DNA of 64,000 bases from an uncultured Verrucomicrobiota bacterium (lineage in GTDB: Bacteria; Verrucomicrobiota; Verrucomicrobiia; Opitutales; Opitutaceae). The translations under genes and the position numbers were made by a program. How positions within the stretch are numbered: position 1 is the stretch's first letter; every line of letters starts with the position of its first letter. Location: assembly GCA_903869675.1 (NCBI GenBank), contig CAIQAB010000032.1, positions 36,258-100,257 of the forward strand, in the 5' to 3' direction. The notes beneath the pieces are model-generated. The model was given only the letters and a program-made list of their open reading frames with translations. It did no database searches and was not told the DNA's origin. Positions 10,414 through 20,743 of this stretch are shown here, in pieces.

Positions 10414-12792
10414 ATGATGCTCCGACTTTTCGCCCTCCTGCTCGGTCTGGCGCTCACCCTCGCCGCCACCCCACGCGACGAGGCGCGCTATGTCGTCCTG
10501 ACCGCGCCCGGCGAAGATCTTTTCGAATCCACCCCGCTGGGCAACGGCCGGCTCGGCGCCGCGCTTTACGGTGGCGTCGCCGAGGAGCGCATCGTGCTCA
10601 ACGAATCCGGGATGTGGTCCGGCTCGCCCCAAGACGCCGACCGCCCCGACGCCCACCTCGTGCTGCCCGAGATCCGCCGACTGCTGCTCGAGGGCAAAAA
10701 CCACGAGGCCGAAGCCCTCGTGAACGCGAACTTCACCTGCGCCGGAAAAGGCTCCGGCAACGGCTCGGGCGCCAACACGCCCTTCGGCTGCTACCAGACG
10801 CTGGGCAACCTGCGCCTCTCGTTCCCCGCGTCCACCACCGCCGAGGTCAAAAACTACCGACGCACGCTCGACCTCGCCGAGGCCGTCGGTCGCCTCGACT
10901 ACGAACAAGACGGCGTGCGCTACACCCGCGAAGCCTTTGTCAGCGCGCCGGCCGAGACTTTTGTTCTCCGCCTCACCGCCAGCGCCCCCGGCCGCATCTC
11001 CTTCGTCGCCCGCCTCGACCGCCCCGAACGCTTCACCGTCGAGCCAGCCGGCCCCGACGGCCTGCTCATGAGCGGTCAGCTGAACGACGGCCTCGGCGGC
11101 ACCAACGGAGCGCGCTACGCCGCCCGCGTCCGTGTCATTCCTACCGGCGGCACCGTCACGCTCGAAGGTAACACTCTCCGCGTGCGCGACGCCGACGAAG
11201 CGCTGCTCTTCGTCACCGCCGCGACCGATATCAAGACCTTCGCCGGCCGCCGCGTCACCGACGCCCGCGCCGCCGCCGAGGCCGACCTCGCCCGCGCTAC
11301 CGCGATTTCCTACGAAAAACTCCGCGCCACTCACGTCGCCGACTACCGCCGCTACTTCGACCGCGTCGCCCTCGACCTCGGCGCACCCGATTCCGCCGCC
11401 GCCGCGCGTCCTGCCCCGGAACGCCTCCGCTCGTTCCACGATGGCGCGCCCGATGCCTCGCTCGCCGCGCTGTATTTTAACTTCGGCCGCTACCTGCTCA
11501 TCTCGTCCTCCCGCCCCGGCGGTCTGCCCGCGAATCTTCAGGGCATCTGGGCCGACAAAATCCAGACCGCCTGGAACGGCGACTGGCACACCAACATCAA
11601 CGTGCAGATGAACTACTGGCCCGCCGAGGTCACCAATCTCTCCGAGCTGCACGAACCCCTCTTCGCCCTGATCGAATCGCTGGTCGCCCCCGGCCAAAAA
11701 ACCGCCCGAGCCTACTACGACGCGCGCGGCTGGGTTTCCTTCCTGCTGGCGAATCCGTGGGGCTTCACCTCGCCCGGCGAGTCCGCCTCCTGGGGCTCCA
11801 CCGTCTCGTGCTCCGCCTGGCTCTGCCAGCACCTCTGGGACCACTACCTCTTCACCGGCGACCGCGCCTTCCTTGAACGCGTTTACCCCATCCTCAAGGG
11901 CTCGTCCGAGTTCTACCTCGATATGCTCATCGCCGATCCGAAGACCGGCCGGCTCGTCACCGCGCCGTCCAACTCGCCGGAAAACTCCTTCCTCCTCGAC
12001 GGCAAACCCGCCCACGTCTGCCTCGGCCCCACCGCCGACCAGCAACTCCTCCGCTACCTCTTCACCGCCACCCGCACCGCCGCCGCGCTGCTCGACCGCG
12101 ACGTCGATCTCCGAGCCGAACTCGACACCGCCCTGCCCCGCCTCGCCCCCACCCGCCTCGGCGCCGACGGCCGCATTCTCGAGTGGCAGGAGGAATACCC
12201 CGAGGCCGACCCGCAACACCGCCACATCGCCCAGCTCTGGGGTCTTTATCCGGGCGACGAGATCACACCGCTCGGCACACCCGAACTAGCCTCCGGCGCG
12301 CGCAAAACGCTCGAGGTGCGCGGCGACGGCTCCACCGGCTGGAGTCTCGCGTTCAAGATGGCGCTCTGGGCCCGGCTCGGTGACGGCGACCACGCGCACA
12401 AAATTCTCCGTAACGCGCTGAAGCCCGCTGATGCCGCCACGAGCAAGATCCGCTGGAGCGGCGGCACCTACGCCAACCTCTTCGACGCCCACCCGCCCTT
12501 CCAGATCGACGGCAACTTCGGCATGACCGCCGCCATCGCCGAAATGCTGCTGCAAGGCAGTTCCGACCAGATCGTCCTGCTCCCCGCCCTGCCGACCGCC
12601 TGGCCGGAAGGCTCGGTGCGCGGCCTGCGCGCGCGCGGCGGCTTCGAGGTGGACCTCGCCTGGCGCGACGGCCACCTGACCAAGGCAAACATCCGCAGTG
12701 TCGGCGGCGCGAAAACCATGGTGCGTTACGGCTCCAGTTCGACCACCCTTACCCTCAATCCCGGCGAGGGCCGTGAACTCCACTTCCCCTGA
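10414..12792 (+). CDS. GH95 alpha-L-fucosidase / alpha-L-galactosidase, exported
   Basis: 792 residues from the ATG at 10414, giving a clean signal peptide ([20 protein letters not shown]). An upstream in-frame TTG at 10381 was not used. The N-terminal beta domain has the GH95 opener [17 protein letters not shown] and LNESGMWSG. The (alpha/alpha)6 domain carries [13 protein letters not shown] with Asn394 and Asn396, the pair known to activate water in GH95, the EWQEEY block (~590-594) holding the presumed general acid, [13 protein letters not shown], and [10 protein letters not shown] with Asp699. All catalytic positions therefore look intact. GH95 covers 1,2-alpha-L-fucosidase and the RG-II alpha-L-galactosidase; sequence alone does not separate these. 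Confidence 0.9.
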   Translation: MMLRLFALLLGLALTLAATPRDEARYVVLTAPGEDLFESTPLGNGRLGAALYGGVAEERIVLNESGMWSGSPQDADRPDAHLVLPEIRRLLLEGKNHEAEALVNANFTCAGKGSGNGSGANTPFGCYQTLGNLRLSFPASTTAEVKNYRRTLDLAEAVGRLDYEQDGVRYTREAFVSAPAETFVLRLTASAPGRISFVARLDRPERFTVEPAGPDGLLMSGQLNDGLGGTNGARYAARVRVIPTGGTVTLEGNTLRVRDADEALLFVTAATDIKTFAGRRVTDARAAAEADLARATAISYEKLRATHVADYRRYFDRVALDLGAPDSAAAARPAPERLRSFHDGAPDASLAALYFNFGRYLLISSSRPGGLPANLQGIWADKIQTAWNGDWHTNINVQMNYWPAEVTNLSELHEPLFALIESLVAPGQKTARAYYDARGWVSFLLANPWGFTSPGESASWGSTVSCSAWLCQHLWDHYLFTGDRAFLERVYPILKGSSEFYLDMLIADPKTGRLVTAPSNSPENSFLLDGKPAHVCLGPTADQQLLRYLFTATRTAAALLDRDVDLRAELDTALPRLAPTRLGADGRILEWQEEYPEADPQHRHIAQLWGLYPGDEITPLGTPELASGARKTLEVRGDGSTGWSLAFKMALWARLGDGDHAHKILRNALKPADAATSKIRWSGGTYANLFDAHPPFQIDGNFGMTAAIAEMLLQGSSDQIVLLPALPTAWPEGSVRGLRARGGFEVDLAWRDGHLTKANIRSVGGAKTMVRYGSSSTTLTLNPGEGRELHFP

Positions 12793-12793
12793 C

Positions 12794-14686
12794 ATGAACC
12801 TCCTCAAAGCCCATCGACTGATTTTCGGAATCCTGTTTCTCTCGATGGGCATAGTCACAAGGGCCGTGACGTGGACCAGCACCGCGACGGGCAGCGCTAT
12901 CACCGCCACCGTGACGGAACCCAGTCCCGTGGTCACCACGCCGGCGCTAATCGTTTATCTCAAAAATCTCGGCTGCGAGCGCATCGGCCAGGAACCCGAC
13001 GCCACGATCATCGCCGACTTCACCGCGAATGGATACCGCGTGGTGCAACTCGACTACGCCGGCCACGCCCAAGCGACCACCCCTTTCCTCAACGCGGACG
13101 TTTTGAAAATCCGTAACGAGATCGGCACCGCGACGTTTCCCGGATCAACCGGTCTGAACGCGGCTAAAAACCAGTGCTACATACTATTCGAGGGTTACCG
13201 ACTGCTGCGCAACGTGCCGTATTTTCTCAACGATCGGACGGTTTACAACGGGGCGGAGACCACCGACGTGGAGTTGCGCATGGATATCGCCTACCCGTCG
13301 CGGCCTTCACGCGGCGTGCCGATCATCTTGGAATACTCCTGCTCGAACAGCTACTTCGGCAACGTCGACGACCGGATGAACAACGGCAACGCCTTCACCG
13401 GTATTACGGATACGATCCTGGAAGGCGCGCCGGCGGCGGGAATCGCCTGGGCCATGGCGGACCACCCGAAGTTCCGCGAATGGGGCCAGCCAAAGTCGAA
13501 CGGCTACAACTTCGCCTCGTTTGAGACCAATTCCGAAAAAAACTTCGCCGTAAATTACGACTCGATCAAAAAGGTCCGTTCTTCGGTGCGGGTGCTGCGC
13601 GAGGTGGGCGCGAGCCTGGGCCTTTCGGGCAACATCGCGTTGCACGGTTTCTCGCGCGGCGCGACGGCGGGCTCGCTGGGGATAGGCGACCTGGCGGTGC
13701 CGGCCATCGACTCGGCTGGCTACTCGACCGCGCTGTCGGGCCGCCCGCAGACCGTGGTGCTCGGTTCGGGGATTTTCGACTACGCGCACTCGGGCGGGAC
13801 GACGACCGGCGACCCGGCGGGTTCGGCCGTGGATATCTACAGCCGATTTGTAACGGCTTGGGGAACAACGGCATCCAACCTCCCGCTCTGGCAGTTGCAG
13901 GGTGCGCCTTATTACATGTCCACCGCCGCGAGCGCACCGGTGTTCCTGAGCTACAATACCGACGATGCCGCCTGGTATGTGTATCAGGCGCAGTTGCTGG
14001 AGGCGAAGCTGGTGGCGCTGGGTGTGCCCTATCAAAAGATCACCGGCACCGGCGCGCACCACGTCACGACGACCGCCTCGAGCCTGACCGCCATATACAA
14101 TTTCTTCAAAAACCAGTCCCACCCGCTGCCGAAAAAACCCGGTGCGACCACCCTCGGAAATGTCGATGCCACCGCGCAACTGCTCGATCTCACGATCAAC
14201 GCCAACGGCAACGGCGACGGAGTTCTTTACGCCATCTCCACCAACGCCGCCCCGCGCCAATGGGTGCAGGCCAACGGCGCCGTCAGCTCCGCCCCGGTTT
14301 GGCGCACCCTGGCCGCGTGGGGCGCGCCCGTTCGGGTCGGTCCGCTGACTAATCCTGATACCGCGAGATTCACGGTGATCGCGTATGACCCGATCCAGTT
14401 CACGACGGCCCAAACCACAGAGAATACAATCGCCCCCGCACCCCTGCCAACGATCAGCGGCCTGGCTTTTAATCCCGCGACCGGAGAAATCACGTTTAGC
14501 TGGCCCGCACCCGCCGGCGTCACGAACCCCGCCAACCTGACCGAGACCGTCCAACGCTCCGCCACCTTGAACAACGACTGGGCCCCGGTGCCCGGTGCCT
14601 TGCTCGCAATCATGAACGGCACGGTGGCGTTCAGCGATCCTGCACCACCCGCCCCCAGAGCCTTTTATCGCCTGGCTCGTCCCTGA
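12794..14686 (+). CDS. Secreted alpha/beta-hydrolase-fold protein (esterase-like)
   Basis: 630 residues from the ATG one base after the GH95 stop. An N-terminal hydrophobic signal (LIFGILFLSMGIVTRAV) is followed by an alpha/beta hydrolase core. The nucleophile elbow is GFSRG (Ser ~287), with a candidate Asp in NTDDAAWYV (~391) and His in GTGAHHVT (~420), giving a plausible triad. A C-terminal ~130-residue beta-rich segment (ISGLAFNPATGEITFSW...FYRLARP) resembles the terminal domain of verrucomicrobial secreted proteins. The close spacing suggests a role with GH95 such as removing esters from a glycan, but the substrate is unknown. Confidence 0.7.
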   Translation: MNLLKAHRLIFGILFLSMGIVTRAVTWTSTATGSAITATVTEPSPVVTTPALIVYLKNLGCERIGQEPDATIIADFTANGYRVVQLDYAGHAQATTPFLNADVLKIRNEIGTATFPGSTGLNAAKNQCYILFEGYRLLRNVPYFLNDRTVYNGAETTDVELRMDIAYPSRPSRGVPIILEYSCSNSYFGNVDDRMNNGNAFTGITDTILEGAPAAGIAWAMADHPKFREWGQPKSNGYNFASFETNSEKNFAVNYDSIKKVRSSVRVLREVGASLGLSGNIALHGFSRGATAGSLGIGDLAVPAIDSAGYSTALSGRPQTVVLGSGIFDYAHSGGTTTGDPAGSAVDIYSRFVTAWGTTASNLPLWQLQGAPYYMSTAASAPVFLSYNTDDAAWYVYQAQLLEAKLVALGVPYQKITGTGAHHVTTTASSLTAIYNFFKNQSHPLPKKPGATTLGNVDATAQLLDLTINANGNGDGVLYAISTNAAPRQWVQANGAVSSAPVWRTLAAWGAPVRVGPLTNPDTARFTVIAYDPIQFTTAQTTENTIAPAPLPTISGLAFNPATGEITFSWPAPAGVTNPANLTETVQRSATLNNDWAPVPGALLAIMNGTVAFSDPAPPAPRAFYRLARP

Positions 14687-14698
14687 TTCCGAATCAGG
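14682..14698. other. Perfect 17-bp palindrome in convergent spacer
   Basis: CCTGATTC-C-GAATCAGG overlaps the hydrolase stop codon between two convergent genes. It could contribute to bidirectional termination, but there is no T-run on the plus side. Confidence 0.3.
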
Positions 14699-14732
14699 CC
14701 GAACCAAAACCGCATCAGGGTTCGCCCGTGCT

Positions 14733-17700
14733 TCAATCCTGCCGTTGCGTCGCCAGCTCCACCCTCACCGGGTTGAGCAAGCGGACCGGACCGAGCAGGC
14801 CGGCCGCTAAGAGCGGCTCGTCTTTGTCGTAGAAACGCCAGGTCGAGAACGTCACCCGGCCGCCGGGAGGCTTGGGTTGGCCGTTCTTATACCAATCAGG
14901 CAGCCGGGTGATGCCATGAGGGTCGTTCCCCTGTTCGTCGCGGATTCCGAATTCATCCTCGGCCGGCAATTGCTCGTCACCGATCAGGCGGTTGGGCCAG
15001 AGAGTGGTCACGCGCACTTCGAGCGAGTTCACCCCGGCTTGCACGAAATCAGTGACATCCAGCCGATACGGTTCCTTCCAAACTTGGCCAACGAGACGTC
15101 CATTGATCAGGACTTCCGCGATCACCTCCACGCGGCCAAGGTCGAGCATCACACGGCGATTGGGAGCAAGGTAGTCGGCAGGCACGTCGAGTGGATGCGT
15201 GTAAGCCGCGGTGCCGGAAAAAAACTTCACGCCCGATTCGGCGTTTAGATGCAGGGACTTAAGTTCGGGCAATTGCACCGACTCCGGTGCACCGCGTCCG
15301 GCCTGAAACCCTACGCACCAAGGACCAGTAAGCAGCACGGGCGCGGGAACGTTAGCCGTAGCGACGGGGGTGTCTCCAATCGAATAAAGGCCGGTTTCCC
15401 ATGCGAGCGCGGTTACGCCGCCATCGGTCCGGCGCGCGAGATCAGTGACGACCGGCAAGATCGGAGCAGGAAGCCCCTTAGCAGCCAGTGCAGCGATAGC
15501 GGAATCGTCCACCATACCCGCGATGGTGACAGGCGGGATAGAGTTACCCTCAAAATAAAAGACCTGCCCGCGCGAGGGCGGCGGCGGTTGGCCGGCGGCG
15601 CGCGTCAAGGCGGCGACGCCATTGAAGTTAAGCGTGTAATCGACCGGCGGGATCGGCGAGCCGACCCCGGAGTGAACAATTTTTCCCGAGGAAATTCCTT
15701 CGCGGATGAAGGTGCCGTTGACGTAGAGACGAGGTTTGCCGTCGCGATAAACGACCGCGACATGGGTCCAGCCGGAGACTTTTACGTCGGCGACGAGCAC
15801 GGCCGGACACGAATCGCTGGACCGCTCGACGACGAAAATGCCGTTGCGACCGACCGCCAGACCGGCAGTGGCATGGCCGGCGCCGAAACGAAGGTCCCCG
15901 GGGTCAGCGGGGATGGCGTAAAACTTACCCACCTCGTCGATCCGGCCGGTGATCGACTCCTTCGGCATCACGCGTAAATCGGTGTCTGGCTTGAGCCAGA
16001 TCGACATGGCAAAAGATCCGCTCGTATCCGGAGCAGGCGCGGACACAGGAGTGGTTGAAACAAGATCGCGCGCATCCTTGCGCAGCGGCTCGGGTGCAGG
16101 TGCGGCAGGCCGCCGAAACAGCACAAAAACTGATTCTGCCGGATCAAAAGCGAGCGGCACGAGCGCGCGGTCGCCTGCCTTGTCATGCACGGCGGCGAGA
16201 CGGTTGGTGCCTGTCTCCGGGGCCCAGAGTTCCGGCTGGCGGCCTGCCATTCCACGAAAGGAAACAACCATGGATTCCGCGCGACGCTGGCGGTTGGCCA
16301 GGAAGAAAAGATCACCGTCGGACAATTTACGGTGCTGCCAGGACAGGTCGGCGTCGGATCGCTCGCCGCGCCATGTGACGTCGGGGGCCACGCCAAGCTC
16401 GGTCAAGGCCTCGCCGATCGTGCCGGAGGCAAACACACGGCCGAGTCCCTGGCGCTGCGGAGCCCAGAGTTCATCGGCGATGCGAAGCATCTCACTTTCG
16501 CTGGACGGATAATTATCCAGCAAGGGCGAGAAGACGGGTTTGGGCCCTAGCAACGCGCCGCCCGCCATGACAAACTCACGCAACTTGGCCACCAGCGCAG
16601 TTCGCATCGACTTAAGGTCGGGCGGTAACACCAGCAAACGGTAGCGTCCGCCCTCAGGCAATTCGTAGGCACCGTTGCGCACCATGATCCGGTTGAGCAG
16701 CACATCGGTATTCACCAGATCGTAGGTATGGCCGGCAGGCAGAACGGGCATGGCGTATTGCGAGGGATCAGGCGAACGATCGCCAGTGAAGTAGAGCACG
16801 TCGGCGACATAAGTGCCCTGACGAAGCAAAAACCCGGTGCGCGCTACGGTATCGATCCAGCCCTTGCTGTGCTCAAACCACGTGTTCGTGCGATCAAAGA
16901 AAAAGCCATACGGCCCCATCGCCATTCCAGGCGCCGCATCGGGATGAGGTTGATGGGCGTAACGGTGAAACACGGTCAGGTTGACACCCTGCGCCGCCAT
17001 CTCGTCGCCGAGGATTTTAAGCGCGTAGGGATACTCGAGCCAGCGGGAAGTCTTGAACTCGCCGGTGAAGGATTCCGCGCCGACGACGGGCTTGCCGTAT
17101 ACGTGAGCGGCGGAGGTGACCATTTTCACCACTCGATTTGGCGTCCACGGTGTGCGCGTCCAAAACTCGGCCATCGGCACGTCAGCGAGACCGGCTGCAC
17201 GTAATTCATCGAAATTGCCGGGACCGTATCCCTCGACGAAAAATCGCAAGCCGCGATCACGCGCAAGTTGATGCATGCGCTCGTAGTAATTCTCCGCCAT
17301 GAGATCAGCCTGGACACGTCGAAAATCAGCGAGAAAACGCTCGGACCGCCCCGCGTCACCAACCACACGACCAAAGAGCGCGGGCAACCACTCCGTAATA
17401 CCATAACCGGCGCGACGACGAAACTCGGCGGGAAAAGCTTCCGTCCAGTTTTGCATGCCAGCCTCATAGCTATCAATTGTGACCGTCGCCGGGCCTTTTG
17501 CGCCAACTGCAGCTGCGTCCGCCGTGACTTGGTCGATCACGTGATGAAAATGAAACTCGGCGGCTTTCGGGTTAAACTTGTCGATTTCAAGTCCGCGACC
17601 GGTCGCGGATGCCGCTACATTTTTCTGCCCGGTGCTGGTATGGCCGATACGCAAAATCGTCCAAGCGCCTTCAGGGACATCCCACACTAGCCTATCGCCC

Positions 17701-18752
17701 TGAAGCTTATCTGTCAGATCTAGGATAGACTTCGGCTCAATGGCGTAGCCCGCAGGAACTGGCATAGGCAGAACGAGTTGACCGGTTACGCGATAGTCAA
17801 AGTTTGCCTTTGCCACCCAGTCGGCGATGCGCGAAGAGCGGTGAAAAACAAGGTCGGTGATCTCGCCATCACGCGATGGCGTTACCCGCACGAAACGCGC
17901 CCACACCGGCGCAAAAGCACTTGCACCCGGAGCGACGATCCCGTGGTGGCCGGGCGATCCGACGGTGCAAACCGGGGTGAATGACACGCCATCGACCGAG
18001 GCCTCAATCTGAAGACTTGGAAAGCGCCTTTCCAACGCGGGCAGCACAGTCAGCCCGTGCAACTCCATCGGTTCGTAAAACTCGAAAAGCATCGGCGCGT
18101 CAGGTGATAGCTTGACCGCAGTAGAGAACAAACCGTCGCTCAGTGCGTTCTTGGATAAAGCGACGCCGCCGGCACTGACACGCGCGAGGCACTGCTCGTA
18201 GGGCACGGCCTCTGCCGGCGGAGAAGGGAAAGCGACGACATAGGCATCGCGATAGAAACCCTCGTTGCTGTGCGGACGGACGAGATCGTGCTCGAAGCGC
18301 CGGCCACCGACGATGGCGGTCTCGGTCCAAGTAAGTTGCTGCATAGACATTTCCGGTGTCACCCAGGGCCCGCCACTACTCGACCAACCGGGTGCGTTAT
18401 GCATGCCGATATCGATCCCCAGTCGATTTCCCTCGCGAATCGCGTGCGTCATGAGCGCGCGCCAATTCGCATCAAGGTAGCCCGCCGGGCCGGCAGGCAG
18501 ATAATCGCTGCCGTCAAACATCATCACGCCGCCCACTCCGACCCGGTGCATGGCCTCAAGGTCGAGAGTGATGCCATCCCGCGTGACGTTGCCGTTCATC
18601 CAGAGCCAAAAGGTCCGCGGATGGGCGTCAGCCGGCGGGTTTTCAAAACCAACAGCGAGTGGATCGGCCGAAGCGTCGCCGGAAAACGCCCTTACCTCGG
18701 TTAAAGACAGGGCGAGAAACGCAGCGCAAAAGAGAAACCGAAAAAAGAACAT
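14733..18752 (-). CDS. GH106 alpha-L-rhamnosidase with inserted LamG-like domain, exported
   Basis: 1339 residues with a signal peptide (FLFCAAFLALSLTEVRA). GH106 landmarks: PRTFWLWMNGNVTRDGITLDLEAM at ~44-66, GVGGVMMFD, the NAPGWSSSGGPWV stretch, and a long TIM-barrel-like region to ~880. A concanavalin/LamG-like module (SIWLKPDTDL...WTHVAVVYRDGKPRLYVNG) occupies roughly 910-1065, and a C-terminal jelly-roll (LDLGRVEVIAEVLINGRLVG...LDVTDFV) about 1165-1290. GH106 enzymes cleave alpha-L-rhamnosyl bonds, including those in RG-II. It is the last gene of the minus-strand series, 9 bases after the transporter gene. Confidence 0.85.
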   Translation of the reverse strand: MFFFRFLFCAAFLALSLTEVRAFSGDASADPLAVGFENPPADAHPRTFWLWMNGNVTRDGITLDLEAMHRVGVGGVMMFDGSDYLPAGPAGYLDANWRALMTHAIREGNRLGIDIGMHNAPGWSSSGGPWVTPEMSMQQLTWTETAIVGGRRFEHDLVRPHSNEGFYRDAYVVAFPSPPAEAVPYEQCLARVSAGGVALSKNALSDGLFSTAVKLSPDAPMLFEFYEPMELHGLTVLPALERRFPSLQIEASVDGVSFTPVCTVGSPGHHGIVAPGASAFAPVWARFVRVTPSRDGEITDLVFHRSSRIADWVAKANFDYRVTGQLVLPMPVPAGYAIEPKSILDLTDKLQGDRLVWDVPEGAWTILRIGHTSTGQKNVAASATGRGLEIDKFNPKAAEFHFHHVIDQVTADAAAVGAKGPATVTIDSYEAGMQNWTEAFPAEFRRRAGYGITEWLPALFGRVVGDAGRSERFLADFRRVQADLMAENYYERMHQLARDRGLRFFVEGYGPGNFDELRAAGLADVPMAEFWTRTPWTPNRVVKMVTSAAHVYGKPVVGAESFTGEFKTSRWLEYPYALKILGDEMAAQGVNLTVFHRYAHQPHPDAAPGMAMGPYGFFFDRTNTWFEHSKGWIDTVARTGFLLRQGTYVADVLYFTGDRSPDPSQYAMPVLPAGHTYDLVNTDVLLNRIMVRNGAYELPEGGRYRLLVLPPDLKSMRTALVAKLREFVMAGGALLGPKPVFSPLLDNYPSSESEMLRIADELWAPQRQGLGRVFASGTIGEALTELGVAPDVTWRGERSDADLSWQHRKLSDGDLFFLANRQRRAESMVVSFRGMAGRQPELWAPETGTNRLAAVHDKAGDRALVPLAFDPAESVFVLFRRPAAPAPEPLRKDARDLVSTTPVSAPAPDTSGSFAMSIWLKPDTDLRVMPKESITGRIDEVGKFYAIPADPGDLRFGAGHATAGLAVGRNGIFVVERSSDSCPAVLVADVKVSGWTHVAVVYRDGKPRLYVNGTFIREGISSGKIVHSGVGSPIPPVDYTLNFNGVAALTRAAGQPPPPSRGQVFYFEGNSIPPVTIAGMVDDSAIAALAAKGLPAPILPVVTDLARRTDGGVTALAWETGLYSIGDTPVATANVPAPVLLTGPWCVGFQAGRGAPESVQLPELKSLHLNAESGVKFFSGTAAYTHPLDVPADYLAPNRRVMLDLGRVEVIAEVLINGRLVGQVWKEPYRLDVTDFVQAGVNSLEVRVTTLWPNRLIGDEQLPAEDEFGIRDEQGNDPHGITRLPDWYKNGQPKPPGGRVTFSTWRFYDKDEPLLAAGLLGPVRLLNPVRVELATQRQD

Positions 18753-18761
18753 ACAACGGCC

Positions 18762-20051
18762 TCAGGATTTGCCCGGGCTGTTAACATCGGCCACCGGCCG
18801 CCGGCTCCAGAAATTGGCCAGAATGGAGCCAGAGATATTCATCCAAGGACTGAAAACGGCCGGAGCGAGACCGACGGTGCCTAGCTTGCCCATGGCCCCA
18901 GCAATCCCAGAGGCCATCCCTCCATTTTGCAGACCAACCTCGAAGGCCACGGAGCGGGAGGAACTCTTGTCCAGCCCTGCTAATCGACTGAGCCAGTAAC
19001 CTAAAAAATAACCGGCGCCGTTATGGATCACCGAAACGAGAAAGAGCAGCACCCCTACCTTAAGCAGATTTTCTCTGCCAGCTGCCGTGGTCACAGTCGT
19101 GAAGTAGACGATACCAGCCATGGACGCGAGAGGCATCAGGCGATCTACCGCCGCGAAGCGCTGCACGACCACATGATAAAGCACACCGAACACCACCGCG
19201 CCGATGGCGAAAGCGGACAATTCGACGCCTAATAAAGTGCCTGCGTCACACCTTAAGGACAACCAAGCCCAGCCACCGGCAGGCAGCGCGAGCAAAGCCA
19301 CTGCTCCAGCGACTGCCGCCGCGAAGACAGCGCCGCGCTCGCGCTCCGACGCTCGCTTAAGCCCATCGTGCAAAAGCGCGGCCATGATTGGAACGATCAC
19401 GATTTTGACGATCTCGACCATCATGTTCATAAATTTCACTTCAACCAAAGTGCCGGCCAGCACCTTCATTAATAAAGGGGTCATAAACGGTGCACACAGC
19501 GTCGTGACCGCCGTTACCGTTACGGATAACACGAGATTCGAGCGGGCAATATAAGCCATCACGTTCGACGCCAGACCGCTCGAACAGGACCCGATTAAAA
19601 TAACCCCGGCGGCGATCTCCGGTGGGAAGTCAAAGAGCCGCGTGAGCCCGTAGCCGACTAGCGGCATGACCGAGAAATGGCACACGATGCCAACCACTAC
19701 GCCGCGCGGAGTTTTGAAGACACCGGAGAAATCATGCAGACTCATCTGGGTTCCCATGCCGAACATCACCAATTGCACGACCCCGAGCAGTAGCCACTTG
19801 TTGCGTAGGTTAAGATTACCCCAATGGGTGAAGGCCGCCGGGTATATCATTGCCGCCACGACGGCGGCTAAAATCCAAGCGGTGTATTGGTAACCCTTGA
19901 GTGAAGGCAACGCCCCCAGACCGATCGCAAGACCGACTGCTGCCACAACCGCGCAAGGGGCCCAAGCTGGAGCGCCGAAGATCAAACCCGTGATGAGGCC
20001 GACTGCGGCGGCCAACGAAAGGACAAGGCAGAGCCTGCGGAGTGATTGCAT
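18762..20051 (-). CDS. Bile acid:sodium symporter (BASS/SBF) family transporter
   Basis: 429 residues from the ATG at 20051; the frame is open further upstream but overlaps the racemase gene. Nine to ten hydrophobic helices are visible, with the family core segments GIVCHFSVMPLVGYGL and GVILIGSCSSGLASNVMAYIA, the latter the sodium-site helix of this fold. Characterised members import bile acids, pyruvate, pantothenate or other organic anions. In this operon a carboxylated substrate or intermediate such as a sugar acid or alpha-keto acid is plausible, by inference only. The start is 4 bases after the upstream stop. Confidence 0.82.
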   Translation of the reverse strand: MQSLRRLCLVLSLAAAVGLITGLIFGAPAWAPCAVVAAVGLAIGLGALPSLKGYQYTAWILAAVVAAMIYPAAFTHWGNLNLRNKWLLLGVVQLVMFGMGTQMSLHDFSGVFKTPRGVVVGIVCHFSVMPLVGYGLTRLFDFPPEIAAGVILIGSCSSGLASNVMAYIARSNLVLSVTVTAVTTLCAPFMTPLLMKVLAGTLVEVKFMNMMVEIVKIVIVPIMAALLHDGLKRASERERGAVFAAAVAGAVALLALPAGGWAWLSLRCDAGTLLGVELSAFAIGAVVFGVLYHVVVQRFAAVDRLMPLASMAGIVYFTTVTTAAGRENLLKVGVLLFLVSVIHNGAGYFLGYWLSRLAGLDKSSSRSVAFEVGLQNGGMASGIAGAMGKLGTVGLAPAVFSPWMNISGSILANFWSRRPVADVNSPGKS

Positions 20052-20055
20052 TGGA

Positions 20056-20715
20056 TCAAAGAACCGTCGCGAGGTGCGCAATCGCCGTGGGCGGGCTGGC
20101 AAAGATCGGCACGCGCCGATCAACCGCGGATAAATTATCCACAACGCGGGCCATCGAAGCTTGGGCGAGGAGAATGACGTCCACTTGCCCGGATAGCTCG
20201 CGCAGCGCGGCGGTGACCAGCGTATCGTGAGTCGCCGCATCACCAGCCATTAGCGCATCGAAAGCACCCGCGACAAGTCGCGCGGTCAGTTCAACGTATT
20301 TGCCGGCTATGTTCGCGCGCCGAAGGACAAGATCCGAAGTCGGGTTCAAAGTAGTCGGCAAAGTCGCTATCACACCGATACGCCGCCCGGAGGAGACCGC
20401 CGAGTCTACCATAGGCTGGTCAACACGCAATACGGGCACTGCACAAAACGGCGCGGAGGCCTCGACCGCCGGCCCGATAGAGGAGCAAGTAACAAGGATA
20501 AAATCGGCGCCGCCTGCCTCGGCGGAGGTGATGTAAGCCTCGACACGGCGCGCGATGTCGGCGGTCAGCGCGCCCTTCGCTCCGATCGCGCGCACCAGGC
20601 TGTCATCCACGATGTTGAAGGTGTCCACGTGCGGCAGCTGCGCCTTGCAGAGCTGTTGAAAAACCGGGACCAAGGTCGCGGACGTATGGATCAGAGCGAG
20701 GGTTTTACGGGCCAT
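20056..20715 (-). CDS. Asp/Glu/hydantoin racemase-fold protein lacking the second catalytic Cys
   Basis: 219 residues with the two-lobed Asp/Glu racemase fold. The first-lobe motif is DFILVTCSSIG with Cys77. The second-lobe motif, usually with a Cys, reads DVILLAQASMARV with Gln185 in the Cys place. Two-Cys racemisation as in glutamate racemase is therefore unlikely. One-Cys relatives such as arylmalonate decarboxylase keep only the other cysteine. It lies between the sugar-acid kinase (28 bases upstream) and the SBF transporter, so a decarboxylase, isomerase or lyase step on a sugar-acid intermediate is possible. Function unassigned. Confidence 0.75.
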   Translation of the reverse strand: MARKTLALIHTSATLVPVFQQLCKAQLPHVDTFNIVDDSLVRAIGAKGALTADIARRVEAYITSAEAGGADFILVTCSSIGPAVEASAPFCAVPVLRVDQPMVDSAVSSGRRIGVIATLPTTLNPTSDLVLRRANIAGKYVELTARLVAGAFDALMAGDAATHDTLVTAALRELSGQVDVILLAQASMARVVDNLSAVDRRVPIFASPPTAIAHLATVL

Positions 20716-20743
20716 AGATGTGGTATGCTACGTGGTTTGAATC

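Noticed and set aside
9577..12225. Very long (882-codon) open frame on the minus strand across the GH95 and repeat-protein genes
   Set aside because: It is antisense to clear genes with strong domain matches and its Gly/Val/Glu-rich composition is what high-GC third positions produce on the opposite strand.
13307..14707. 466-codon minus-strand frame over the alpha/beta hydrolase
   Set aside because: Shadow of a gene with signal peptide and GFSRG motif; Arg/Gly-rich product without domain.
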